Under the pieces are notes generated by a model, which saw only the letters and a list, made by a program, of their open reading frames with translations, was not told the DNA's origin and ran no database searches. The translations under genes were made by a program, and so were the position numbers. From contig JBCCMQ010000001.1 of NCBI GenBank assembly GCA_039026235.1, forward strand, positions 744,001 through 808,000: 64,000 bases of DNA, in the 5' to 3' direction. Below, piece after piece: positions 1 through 8,497 of the stretch. This DNA comes from JBCCMQ01 sp039026235 (GTDB lineage: Bacteria > Pseudomonadota > Alphaproteobacteria > Rhodobacterales > Rhodobacteraceae). Each line of letters starts with the position of its first letter. Position 1 is the first letter of the stretch.

Positions 1-738
1 GCCGACCAAGCCGTCAAAGCGGTCCAGAACACCCCCATGCCCCGGGATCAGGTTCGAGCTGTCCTTTACACCGCGCCGCCGTTTCAGCCAGCTTTCGGTG
101 ATATCTCCCATTTGCGCCGCGAACGCCATAAGCACACTATAGACGATCACGACCGGGCTGGCAGGTGTCAAAGCGGCAAAAACCGCGCCGATCACCGCGG
201 CACCGATCCAGCCCGCCACCGTACCTGACCACGTTTTGGAAGGGCTGAGTGATGGCCAGAATTTTGGTCCGCCCAGAAAGCGCCCGGCGAAGTAACCCAG
301 CACGTCCGACTGGACCACGACCGCCACCAGCCAAATCATCCAAACCAGACCAAAGTGGTCGCGCTGATTAAAAAGCCCCATGGCCGTCAGAAGCACAGCT
401 CCGTAAAATAGCCCGAAAAGCCTCTGATCTGACTTGGTAATCAGCACCGTGCAAACCGCGGCGAGAAGCAGAAATGGCGCCTGCGCGATGAACGGCAGAA
501 GGTTGGCCACAAACAAGGCTGCGATACCCAACAGGACCAGCACCAGGCAATCGCGTGGAATAAGCGATGCATCAATAAGCCGCGTCAGTTCCCAGATCAT
601 GGCCGCCGCCAGCACCACCACCAGGGCGAAGAACCACCAGCCTCCGGCCCAGATGGCACCGAAACCCACGGCCAAAAGCAAGATGCCCGATATCAACCGC
701 TCTCGCAGATCGTCCCACCGGCCGGCCGGTGTAGACAT
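1..738 (-). CDS. cdsA: Phosphatidate cytidylyltransferase CdsA (3' end cut by window)
   Basis: This integral membrane enzyme makes CDP-diacylglycerol from phosphatidic acid and CTP, the precursor of all phospholipids. The frame is open from an ATG at 738 to the window edge (246 codons), so the C-terminus is missing. Several hydrophobic segments precede the family signature: SPSKTWSGTVAGWIG, then a QMGDITESWLKRRRGVKDSS stretch ending in LIPGHGGVLDRFDGL, with the acidic and basic residues expected in the active site. The start shares one base with the uppS stop (TGATG), so the two are translationally coupled. It is the last visible gene of pyrH-frr-uppS-cdsA. Confidence 0.95.
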   Translation of the reverse strand, partial: MSTPAGRWDDLRERLISGILLLAVGFGAIWAGGWWFFALVVVLAAAMIWELTRLIDASLIPRDCLVLVLLGIAALFVANLLPFIAQAPFLLLAAVCTVLITKSDQRLFGLFYGAVLLTAMGLFNQRDHFGLVWMIWLVAVVVQSDVLGYFAGRFLGGPKFWPSLSPSKTWSGTVAGWIGAAVIGAVFAALTPASPVVIVYSVLMAFAAQMGDITESWLKRRRGVKDSSNLIPGHGGVLDRFDGLVG

Positions 739-1481
739 CAGGCGATCGCACCATAGCGGCGTTCCCGCTTCTCGAAGGCGTTGAGAATGCGGGCGAACTC
801 GGCGCTGGTGAAGTCCGGCCAGAGTGTATCGACAAATTCATACTCCGAGTATGCCGACTGCCAGAGCAGGAAGTTCGATATGCGTGCCTCGCCGGATGTG
901 CGAATGACAAGGTCGGGATCCGGCAGAACGCAGGTGTCTAGGAAACCGGCCAATGTGGTTTCATCGACCGTCTCGGGATCGAGCTTGCCGGCGGCCACCT
1001 CTCGGGCAAGCCGCTGGGTCGCTCGGGCAACCTCATCCCTGCCGCCGTAATTGATGGCGATCGTAAGATGCAAAGTCTGGTTCTGTGCGGTTAGAGCCTC
1101 AAGTTCGTCCATCATGGCAACCAGAACGGGCTCCAACCGCACCCGGTCGCCGATAAAACGCACGCAGACGCCGTGACGCACAAGGCTTTCGGCTTCTTTG
1201 CGAATGTATCGTTTGAAAAGTGTCATCAGGCCCGAGACCTCGGCCTGGGTCCGCTTCCAATTCTCGGTCGAGAAGGCAAAGAGCGTCAGGTATTTGACGC
1301 CCAGTTCAGGGCAGCTTTCAACGATGTCACGCACAGCGCGCGCCCCGTTCTGGTGCCCGAATAGACGCGGTCGGCCACGGGCCTCAGCCCAGCGACCGTT
1401 GCCGTCCATAATAATGGCGACATGTTCGGGGTTTCGGATTTTATCTGGCACCGACTTTATCCTTTGCGGCACGCAGGTCAA
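738..1481 (-). CDS. uppS: Isoprenyl (undecaprenyl) diphosphate synthase UppS
   Basis: A cytoplasmic cis-prenyltransferase that elongates farnesyl diphosphate with isopentenyl diphosphate to undecaprenyl diphosphate, the lipid carrier for peptidoglycan and LPS. About 247 aa, normal for the family. Visible motifs are IIMDGNGRWA near residue 25 (catalytic Asp and diphosphate-binding Gly-Arg), FAFSTENW near residue 70 and DLVIRTSGEARISNFLLWQ near residue 195. The longest start is a TTG overlapping the frr stop (TTGA); a GTG three codons later (1472) is an equally good alternative. Both lie before the conserved core. Confidence 0.96.
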   Translation of the reverse strand: MTCVPQRIKSVPDKIRNPEHVAIIMDGNGRWAEARGRPRLFGHQNGARAVRDIVESCPELGVKYLTLFAFSTENWKRTQAEVSGLMTLFKRYIRKEAESLVRHGVCVRFIGDRVRLEPVLVAMMDELEALTAQNQTLHLTIAINYGGRDEVARATQRLAREVAAGKLDPETVDETTLAGFLDTCVLPDPDLVIRTSGEARISNFLLWQSAYSEYEFVDTLWPDFTSAEFARILNAFEKRERRYGAIA

Positions 1482-2044
1482 ACCTGCATGATTTCGCCCT
1501 GTTTTGCGTCGAGTGCGCGGTCAATTGCTGCAATTTGTTTGTCCGTAAGCTCTTGGACCTCGTCCGACCAAATCTTGTGGTCGTCTTCACTCATACCAGC
1601 CGTTTTGGCTTTTTTCAGTTGTTCCATGCCGTCTCTGCGCACATTTCTGACCGCAATGCGCGCATTTTCAGCATACTGCGCGGCGACGCGACTGAGTTCC
1701 CAGCGCCTTTCTTCGTTCAGTTCCGGAATAGGCAGGCGAATGATCGTCCCGTCCACCACCGGGTTAATCCCCAAGCCCGAATTTCGAATGGCCTTTTCGG
1801 CGGCGCCCACGAGGGATTTGTCCCAAACATTGACCGTCAACATGCGCGGTTCGGGCACATTAACCGTGCCGACCTGATTGATGGGCGTATTTGCTCCGTA
1901 GGCCTCGACCATGACGGGTTCGAGCATTGTCGCACTGGCACGTCCCGTCCGCAGGGTCGCGAATTCGCTGCGCATGGCGTTCATCGCACCTTCCATGCGG
2001 CGCTCAAGATCATCCAGATCAATGTCGAGGTCTTCTTCTGCCAT
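1478..2044 (-). CDS. frr: Ribosome recycling factor
   Basis: Frees ribosomes from mRNA after termination, together with EF-G. The protein is 188 aa (family about 185) from an ATG at 2044; an in-frame GTG at 2053 would add three residues. Recognisable features are the N-terminal helix with RRMEGAMNAM, the FATLRTGRASATMLEPVMVEAYG motif split across residues 30-52, the PINQVGTVNVPEPRMLTVNVWD beta domain, and the C-terminal helix with RNVRRDGMEQLKK. It lies between pyrH and uppS and overlaps the uppS start by four bases. Confidence 0.97.
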   Translation of the reverse strand: MAEEDLDIDLDDLERRMEGAMNAMRSEFATLRTGRASATMLEPVMVEAYGANTPINQVGTVNVPEPRMLTVNVWDKSLVGAAEKAIRNSGLGINPVVDGTIIRLPIPELNEERRWELSRVAAQYAENARIAVRNVRRDGMEQLKKAKTAGMSEDDHKIWSDEVQELTDKQIAAIDRALDAKQGEIMQV

Positions 2045-2161
2045 AACGTCCACGCGTGTTTTTCTTGTTTTCGGAACTGCAAGTATCTTTGCGCAACTTT
2101 CGAGCTGCCCCTCGGGTTTCGCTCTTAAGCCAGAACAAACCCGTTGTATAGGCGCAGCTTT

Positions 2162-2899
2162 CTAGGTGTGGACCTGTGTGTAAGTTCCTTTTCCGGCCAA
2201 AATGCCCTGAAAGCCACCGGGCTCATTCAACGAAAATACAATGATCGGAAGTGCATTGTCGCGCGCCAATGCGATGGCCGATGCGTCCATGACGCCCAAG
2301 TGCTTTTGCAGGACCTCGTCATAACTCACCCGGTCATATCTTTTGGCATCGGTGTGTTTTTCCGGGTCCTTGTCATAGACGCCGTCAACCTTGGTGCCCT
2401 TGAAGATCGCTTCGCAGGACATCTCATTGGCCCGCAGCGTCGCTGCCGTGTCCGTGGTGAAATAGGGGTTGCCCGTTCCTGCTGCAAAGATGCATACCCT
2501 GCCCTTTTCCAGATGCCTGACAGCCCGGCGCCGGATATAGGGCTCGCACACCTGATCCATAGGGATGGCGGAAATAACGCGGGTGTAGACGCCGATGGCC
2601 TCCAGCGCACTTTGCATGGCCAGAGCATTCATGACCGTCGCCAGCATGCCCATGTAATCGGCCGTTGTGCGCTCCATGCCTTGCGCGGCACCAGAGAGGC
2701 CCCGGAAGATGTTCCCGCCGCCGATGACCATGCAGATTTCAACGTGCATTTCGTGCACGGCGCGCACCTCTTCGGCGATGCGCTGAACCGTTGGTGGGTG
2801 TAGCCCATAGCCCTGATCGCCCATCAAGGCTTCGCCGGATATCTTCAAGAGCACGCGGCCAAATTTTGGTTTGGAGCCTGGATCTCTTGTCTGGTCCAT
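2162..2899 (-). CDS. pyrH: UMP kinase
   Basis: Phosphorylates UMP to UDP in pyrimidine synthesis; bacterial enzymes are hexamers of the amino-acid-kinase fold. The ATG at 2899 (245 aa) is preferred over a longer frame to 2962 because an AAGGGGG ribosome site sits 10-12 bases upstream and 245 aa matches the family. Motifs are RVLLKISGEALMG near residue 15, VIGGGNIFRG near residue 60, MGMLATVMNALAM, and FAAGTGNPYFTTDTAA near residue 150. The usual upstream partner tsf is absent; miaA is transcribed divergently instead. Confidence 0.96.
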   Translation of the reverse strand: MDQTRDPGSKPKFGRVLLKISGEALMGDQGYGLHPPTVQRIAEEVRAVHEMHVEICMVIGGGNIFRGLSGAAQGMERTTADYMGMLATVMNALAMQSALEAIGVYTRVISAIPMDQVCEPYIRRRAVRHLEKGRVCIFAAGTGNPYFTTDTAATLRANEMSCEAIFKGTKVDGVYDKDPEKHTDAKRYDRVSYDEVLQKHLGVMDASAIALARDNALPIIVFSLNEPGGFQGILAGKGTYTQVHT

Positions 2900-2983
2900 G
2901 CTGCGCCGCCCCCTTGCTCTTCCGTCGCGGCGCAAAATGTCCGAAAACCGGAAATGTTTCAACGCCTATCACTCTAGAAAAGA

Positions 2984-3871
2984 ATGCTCACCGACAGAGA
3001 AATCAGCGAATTGCCGCCGGAGGCGCCTGTACTGTTGGCGGGGCCGACGGCAAGCGGTAAATCGGAGCTCGCCCTGCGCATCGCCGAAGGCACTGGGCGC
3101 ACCATCGTCAACGCGGACGCATTGCAGGTCTACAGCAATTGGCAGGTGCTAACCGCCCGTCCTGACAGCGCGACCCTACAGCGTTGTGATCATGCGCTTT
3201 ATGGCCATGTCGCGCCGGATGAAACCTATTCGGTCGGATCCTGGACACGCGAGGTTGAACCGTTACTTGGCGGGACGCCAGCGCCCGTAATCGTCGGCGG
3301 TACAGGGCTTTATTTTCGTGCCTTAACCGAAGGTCTCGCCGATATCCCTCCGGTGCGAGATGACATACGACAGGAGGCGGCTGCACGGCTTGCGGCCGGT
3401 GAGGTCGATGAACTTGCCAAGGCCCTTGATGCTGAAACGCTCCAGAGGATCGACATGTCCAACCCCCGGCGCATTCAGCGCGCGTGGGAGGTGCAACGTG
3501 CGACCGGTCGCGGCCTGGCGGACTGGCACGACAGCACGCCGCCGCCCCTTATCGCCCTTCCAGACACGCGGCCATTTCTCTTGGAAGCCGACCGCGACTG
3601 GCTTGCCGCGCGCATTGCTCAGCGATTTGACGCAATGCTGGCCGGTGGTGTGCTGGACGAGGTCGAAGCCAATCTTGCCGATTGGGACCCTGACAGACCC
3701 TCTTCGGCCGCCATCGGCGCACCGGAATTGGTGGCCCATATGCAAGGAAAAATGACCCTGTTCGATGCGCGCGAAGCGGCCGTCACCGCCACCCGGCAAT
3801 ATGCCAAAAGACAGCGCACATGGTTTCGGGCCCGAATGTCCGGCTGGGTGCCCCTGACCGTGCCGAGTTAG
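2984..3871 (+). CDS. miaA: tRNA dimethylallyltransferase MiaA
   Basis: Transfers a dimethylallyl group to N6 of A37 in tRNAs reading UNN codons. The protein is 295 aa, in the usual 290-315 range. It has a P-loop GPTASGKSE at about residues 20-28, NADALQVYSNW near 42-52, the VGGTGLYFRALTEG motif near 103-116, and a C-terminal stretch QYAKRQRTWFR typical of the family. It is divergent from pyrH with 84 bp between starts, which must hold both promoters; no clear consensus boxes are visible there. Confidence 0.95.
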   Translation: MLTDREISELPPEAPVLLAGPTASGKSELALRIAEGTGRTIVNADALQVYSNWQVLTARPDSATLQRCDHALYGHVAPDETYSVGSWTREVEPLLGGTPAPVIVGGTGLYFRALTEGLADIPPVRDDIRQEAAARLAAGEVDELAKALDAETLQRIDMSNPRRIQRAWEVQRATGRGLADWHDSTPPPLIALPDTRPFLLEADRDWLAARIAQRFDAMLAGGVLDEVEANLADWDPDRPSSAAIGAPELVAHMQGKMTLFDAREAAVTATRQYAKRQRTWFRARMSGWVPLTVPS

Positions 3872-3927
3872 CGCTGTCCCCCGTTCGGCAGCCGCCGTAA
3901 AGTAAGCCTGCGTTGCGAAGGGTACGT

Positions 3928-5604
3928 ATGATGGACGACTATTACGATCTTGGGACCTACAGTTTTCCGGTCACAACCCGGTCAGAGCAAGCTCAGGTCT
4001 GGTTCGACCGGGGGCTGAACTGGACCTATGGGTACAACCACGAAGCCGCGGTCATATGTTTTCGCAAGGCAATCGAGGCAGATGCGCAATGCGCCATGGC
4101 CCATTGGGGCGTCGCCTATGCATCGGGTCCGAACTATAATCTGCCCTGGTGGCTTCTGGATGACGTGGGCCGAACCGAGCAACTGGCCATTGCCTATGAT
4201 GCGACGCGTGAGGCGATGGCCCTCGTTGATCAGGTGACGCCGCTGGAAGCAGATCTGATAAAAGCGCTGCGCGCGCGCTATCCCGAACGGGACCCGGCCC
4301 CCATTTCTGTCATGAAAACCTGGAACGACGCCTTTGCCGACGTGATGCGGGGCCTGCTACATGATCATCCGGCCAGTTTCGATGTCCGCGCCATTGCGGC
4401 CGAAGCCCTATTGAACAGAACGCCTTGGAAAATGTGGGATCTGGCTGCGGGCCAGCCTGCGGAAGGCGCCGACACGCTGGAATGCGAAAAGGTCCTTGAA
4501 GCTGCGCTCGACAACGACCCGGCCGCGTTGGCGCACCCGGGACTGACGCATCTTTATGTGCACCTGATGGAAATGTCGCCCTATCCCGAGCGTGCATTGC
4601 GGGCCAGTGATGCACTGCGCACGCTGGTGCCCGATGCGGGCCATCTCGTGCACATGCCGACCCATATCGACGCGCTCTGTGGCTACTACCGTGACGTCGT
4701 TCACTGGAACGAGGTCGCCACCAAAGCAGACCATAAGTACTGGGCCGAAGAAGGGCCCTATAACGTCTATACGGGTTACCGGCTGCATAATTACCATTTC
4801 ATCATATACGGAGCGCTCTTTCTGGGTCAGATCGCGCCGGCCCAAGCCGCGCTTTCAGGAATTCGCGAAACGGTTCCCGAAGATCTTTTGCGGATCGAGT
4901 CGCCGCCGATGGCGGATTACTTTGAGAGCTATCTTAGTTTTGAGCCCCATGTGCTAGTGCGTTTCGGGCTTTGGGATGAGGCTAAGGCGCTCGAGCTTCC
5001 GGTCGACACGGACCTTTTTTGTACATTGACCGCAAACATTCATTATGCGCGGGGCGTGGCCCACGCGGCCACCGGCGACGTGGTCGCAGCCGAGGCGGAA
5101 GAAGAGCTGTTCATCGCCGCCAAGGCACGGGTGCCCGACACACGTCGGCTGCACAACAATCGCGTGAACGATCTGCTAGAGGTGGCGCTGAACATGCTAC
5201 GCGGCGAAATCGATTACCGAAAAGGCGCCTATGAGGCGGCATTCGCCGCTTTGCGCGCAGCGGTCGCGGCGGATGAGGCGCTGGCCTATGACGAACCCTG
5301 GGGGTGGATGCAGCCGCCCAGGCACGCGCTGGGAGCACTTCTTTTGGAACAGGGACACACCGACGAGGCCGAGGCCGCGTTTCGCGCCGATCTGGGCCTT
5401 GGCGGAGAAGTGAGCCGTTCCCATGTGCACCCTGACAACGTCTGGGCCCTTCGCGGCCTTGAAAGCTGTCTGTCCGCGCGTGGCGAGACCTTGGAACGCC
5501 GCCAGATCTTAGACCGTTTGGCACGGGCGCAGGCCCGGGCCGACCGCACGGTCAAGGCCAGCTGCTTTTGCGCACAAGCGGCCGGAGCGGCGAAAGTCGC
5601 TTGA
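3928..5604 (+). CDS. Tetratricopeptide repeat protein, TTC38-like
   Basis: A predicted cytoplasmic protein of 558 aa with no signal peptide. The N-terminal part carries a TPR-like helix pair (AQVWFDRGLNWTYGYNHEAA then FRKAIEADAQCAMAHWGVAY, residues 20-70), and further helix pairs recur around residues 200-260 and 390-480. The pattern resembles eukaryotic TTC38 and its bacterial homologues, whose biochemical role is unknown. The start was set at the first of two ATGs (3928/3931) because AAGG lies seven bases upstream; a TTG at 3913 is less likely. No partner gene clarifies its job. Confidence 0.75.
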   Translation: MMDDYYDLGTYSFPVTTRSEQAQVWFDRGLNWTYGYNHEAAVICFRKAIEADAQCAMAHWGVAYASGPNYNLPWWLLDDVGRTEQLAIAYDATREAMALVDQVTPLEADLIKALRARYPERDPAPISVMKTWNDAFADVMRGLLHDHPASFDVRAIAAEALLNRTPWKMWDLAAGQPAEGADTLECEKVLEAALDNDPAALAHPGLTHLYVHLMEMSPYPERALRASDALRTLVPDAGHLVHMPTHIDALCGYYRDVVHWNEVATKADHKYWAEEGPYNVYTGYRLHNYHFIIYGALFLGQIAPAQAALSGIRETVPEDLLRIESPPMADYFESYLSFEPHVLVRFGLWDEAKALELPVDTDLFCTLTANIHYARGVAHAATGDVVAAEAEEELFIAAKARVPDTRRLHNNRVNDLLEVALNMLRGEIDYRKGAYEAAFAALRAAVAADEALAYDEPWGWMQPPRHALGALLLEQGHTDEAEAAFRADLGLGGEVSRSHVHPDNVWALRGLESCLSARGETLERRQILDRLARAQARADRTVKASCFCAQAAGAAKVA

Positions 5605-5641
5605 CGCCCCATCACAAAGCGTTTGACGCTTGGGTCTCAAT

Positions 5642-5661
5642 CGATAGTCTGCACGCTATCG
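5642..5661. promoter_or_regulatory. Inverted repeat upstream of the AraC-type regulator gene
   Basis: CGATAG and CTATCG flank an 8-base spacer, 24-43 bases before the ATG at 5685. A second small hairpin, AAGCG-TTTGA-CGCTT, lies just before it at 5617-5631 after the TPR gene stop. The first could be an operator or leader hairpin for the regulator gene, the second a weak terminator without a T run. Confidence 0.3.
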
Positions 5662-5684
5662 CTTGTTGCTTGCTACTGCTCTAA

Positions 5685-6485
5685 ATGACTGAAATTCCTG
5701 ATGGGCCCGACGGCTTTCGCGCCGTGCCGATCCCGCATCTTGCGCGCCGTGGTTCATGGCGGGTCGAAGCGATGCGGGCTATGTCTCGCGCGCGGCTTCT
5801 CTGGTTCACCAAAGGTCAGGGACGCATCACCATCTCTGGCGTGACGCGCGGGTACGGTCCAAACAACGTGGTTTTCCTGCCACCACGGACCATGCATGGT
5901 TTTGAAATCAATCCGCGCGTTTTCGGGACGTCGATTGACTTTCCGCTGAACTTTGATGGTCGGTTTCTGGAAGATCCGGTGCATCTGCGGTTGCGTGATG
6001 TCTCTGCTCAGGCCGAACTCGCCACCCTGGTCGACCGTTTTCAGGCGGAACTGTCGGCCGACCGGCCGTTGCGCGACCGCGCCCTTGCCGCCCATGCGGA
6101 ACTAATCCTCACCTGGCTGGAAAGAATGGCCGGCGGCGAAGCAGACGATCCGGTCTCGGTCGGCTCGGCCCGGCGCCTGGCCATTGCCTATGCGGCGCTG
6201 GTCGAGCGTGACTACGTGGCAGACAAATCGATCGCGGATTTTGCCGCCGAACTGGGCGTGACGCCAACGCACCTGTCCCGCGCCTGCCGTGCCGCCGGCG
6301 GGCGATCGGCCCACAAGGTGCTCAGCGACCGCGTCATGGCTGAGGCGCGCCGCCTCCTGGCAGATACCAATCTTCCGGTGAACAATGTCGCCGGGCGCCT
6401 GGGCTTCTCGTCCCCGGCCTATTTTACCCGCGCATTTCAGCGTCGTACCGGTCTGACGCCAACCGCCTTCCGGCAGTCCGCGTAA
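5685..6485 (+). CDS. AraC-family transcriptional regulator
   Basis: A 266-aa DNA-binding regulator. Residues 10-110 form a cupin-like sensor (FTKGQGRITISGVTRGYGPN, FLPPRTMHGFEI), and residues 165-265 carry two helix-turn-helix motifs: IADFAAELGVTPTHLSRACR and VNNVAGRLGFSSPAYFTRAF, followed by QRRTGLTPTAFRQ, the typical AraC/XylS C-terminus. It precedes the ABC importer operon in the same direction with 224 bp between, so it probably senses the imported compound or controls the operon. A separate LacI-type palindrome lies in that gap. Confidence 0.9.
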   Translation: MTEIPDGPDGFRAVPIPHLARRGSWRVEAMRAMSRARLLWFTKGQGRITISGVTRGYGPNNVVFLPPRTMHGFEINPRVFGTSIDFPLNFDGRFLEDPVHLRLRDVSAQAELATLVDRFQAELSADRPLRDRALAAHAELILTWLERMAGGEADDPVSVGSARRLAIAYAALVERDYVADKSIADFAAELGVTPTHLSRACRAAGGRSAHKVLSDRVMAEARRLLADTNLPVNNVAGRLGFSSPAYFTRAFQRRTGLTPTAFRQSA

Positions 6486-6554
6486 CAATTGCTGTCAGGA
6501 AAATCTTGCCACATGTCGCAAATGGAACATCAAGGCGTCGTTTTCTGACAAAAA

Positions 6555-6572
6555 AATGATACCGTTATCATT
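6555..6572. promoter_or_regulatory. LacI-type operator palindrome
   Basis: AATGATA and TATCATT form perfect 7-bp arms around CCGT, with a central CG typical of LacI/GalR-family operators. It lies 138 bases before the binding-protein start, where a promoter would be expected. No LacI-family gene is in the window, so the regulator would act in trans; the adjacent regulator is AraC-type. The sequence is clear, but the factor is inferred. Confidence 0.6.
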
Positions 6573-6709
6573 GACGGCGGGGGTGGTTTTGTTGCCGAAT
6601 GCAAAGCCAAGGGACGCGGGTAATGACGGTGGCGGATGGGGAACACTGCCACGCAGATCGCGTCTCACAAGAAAGCAAGAACAACCTAACTCAGGGAGTT
6701 AACCCAACA

Positions 6710-8386
6710 ATGACCGAGATCACGACACGCAGCCAGGGAGTGCATCCCGCCGCAGCGATGTACGCCAGGGAATACAAGGCAGGTGAGCTGAGCCGCCGCG
6801 AGTTCCTGACGCGTACGACCGCGCTAGGTGTAAGCACGGCGGTCGCCTATGGGCTTATCGGCACTGCATCGCCAGCCAATGCCGGAGGCCACGCTCAAGC
6901 CGGCGGTACGCTGCGTATGCAAATGGAAGTGCGTGCGCTGAAGGACCCCCGCACCTTTGACTGGACCCAGATCGCGTATGTCACCTCGGGCTGGCTGGAG
7001 TATCTGGTTCAGTATAATTCGGATGGCTCGTTCGACGGCGCCCTGCTGGAAAGCTGGGAAGTCAATGATGACGCGACCGAATACGTTCTGAACGTCCGTC
7101 CTGGCGTCAAGTGGAACAACGGCGACGACTTCACCGCAGAAGACGTGGCGCGCAACATCGCCATGTGGTGCGACAAGTCGGTCGAGGGTAACTCGATGGC
7201 GGCCCGGATGGCCACACTGATCGACCCGGCGACTGACCAGGCGCTTGCAGGGGCCATCGAAGTTGTCGACAGCACAACGGTCAAACTGAACCTGCCGGCG
7301 CCCGATATCACGCTTATCCCGGGCATGGCCGATTATCCCGGCGCAATCGTCCACGAAAGCCACGATCCTGAAAACATGGGCATTGGCGCCGTTGGCACTG
7401 GACCATACGTGCTGGATTCGCTCGAAGTCGGCGTAAAGGCCGTTCTAGTCAAGAAGGAAGGCCACGCTTGGTGGGGTGCCGATGTCGAATCCGCCGGTGG
7501 CGCGTATCTCGACCGGATTGAGTTTATCGACTACGGCACCGACCCGGCTGCCTGGGTTGCCGCCGCGGAATCCGAAGAAGTCGACATGTTCTATGAGACA
7601 GTCGGCGATTTCATCGACATCATGGATGCCATCGGCTGGGTCCGTTCGGAAATCGTGACGGGTTCGACCATTGTGGTGCGTCCGAACCAACTTGCTGAAG
7701 TCGACGGCGTAAAGCCCTATGAAGATAAGCGGGTGCGCCAGGCTCTGGCCATGGCGGTCAACAACGATATCTGCCTTGAACTTGGCTATTCCAACCGTGG
7801 CGCGGTTGCCGAGAACCACCATGTCGGCCCGGTTCACCCGGAATACGACTCGTCGGTCGGACGCGGCAGCTATGATCCAGCGGGCGCCAAGGCGCTCATG
7901 GAAGAAGCTGGAATGGGTGATTTCGTCCATGAGCTGATTTCGATCGACGACGACTGGCGGAAAAACACAACCGACGCCGTGGCCGCGCAGCTGCGCGACG
8001 CTGGCATCAACGTCGATCGGACCATCCTGCCGGGGTCGACCTTCTGGAACGACTGGGCAAAATACCCATTCAGCTCGACCAACTGGAACCACCGACCGCT
8101 GGGCACCCAGGTTCTGGCACTGGCCTATCGTTCCGGTGAAGCCTGGAACGAGTTCGGTTTCGCCAACGCGGAATTCGACGCGATGCTTGCCGAAGCAAAC
8201 TCAATTGCCGACGCCGACGCGCGCCGCGCCGTCATGGGAAAGCTCCAAGCCATCATTGTCGATGAAGGTGTAACGATCCAACCTTACTGGCGCTCGCTCT
8301 ATCGCCACTACAAGGAGGGTATCGTTGGCGCGGATATGCACATCGCCTATCTGCCGCGCCTCGCCCATATCGGCTTCGCCGCCTAA
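6710..8386 (+). CDS. ABC importer substrate-binding protein, family 5, Tat-exported
   Basis: A periplasmic binding protein of the oligopeptide/nickel/opine class (SBP_bac_5), 558 aa. The N-terminus has a twin-arginine signal SRREFL at residues 28-33, a hydrophobic stretch to residue 52 and a likely cleavage after PANA near residue 58. The family pattern follows (LLESWEVNDDATEYVLNVRPGVKWNNGDDFTAEDV split over residues 105-140, then GTGPYVL). The start at 6710 has CAGGGAG upstream; a frame from 6599 adds 37 residues with no export signal. Substrate is unknown: family 5 covers peptides, opines and some alpha-galactosides, and the nearby LacI-type box hints at a sugar. Confidence 0.9.
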   Translation: MTEITTRSQGVHPAAAMYAREYKAGELSRREFLTRTTALGVSTAVAYGLIGTASPANAGGHAQAGGTLRMQMEVRALKDPRTFDWTQIAYVTSGWLEYLVQYNSDGSFDGALLESWEVNDDATEYVLNVRPGVKWNNGDDFTAEDVARNIAMWCDKSVEGNSMAARMATLIDPATDQALAGAIEVVDSTTVKLNLPAPDITLIPGMADYPGAIVHESHDPENMGIGAVGTGPYVLDSLEVGVKAVLVKKEGHAWWGADVESAGGAYLDRIEFIDYGTDPAAWVAAAESEEVDMFYETVGDFIDIMDAIGWVRSEIVTGSTIVVRPNQLAEVDGVKPYEDKRVRQALAMAVNNDICLELGYSNRGAVAENHHVGPVHPEYDSSVGRGSYDPAGAKALMEEAGMGDFVHELISIDDDWRKNTTDAVAAQLRDAGINVDRTILPGSTFWNDWAKYPFSSTNWNHRPLGTQVLALAYRSGEAWNEFGFANAEFDAMLAEANSIADADARRAVMGKLQAIIVDEGVTIQPYWRSLYRHYKEGIVGADMHIAYLPRLAHIGFAA

Positions 8387-8400
8387 GGCATACCAGACAG

Positions 8401-8428
8401 GGCGCCTTCCCATCTTCGGGAAGGCGCC
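8401..8428 (+). other. Strong intra-operon hairpin after the binding-protein gene
   Basis: GGCGCCTTCCC and GGGAAGGCGCC form a perfect 11-bp stem with the loop ATCTTC, 15 bases after the binding-protein stop. There is no T run, so it more likely blocks 3'-exonucleases and keeps binding-protein mRNA more abundant than permease mRNA, as in maltose-type operons. That role is inferred. Confidence 0.7.
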
Positions 8429-8497
8429 AGCTGGTCCGGCGGCGCCAAGGGGCAAGATCCAAACCCCGTCGCGGACCACCCACCGACAGGGGCTTTA

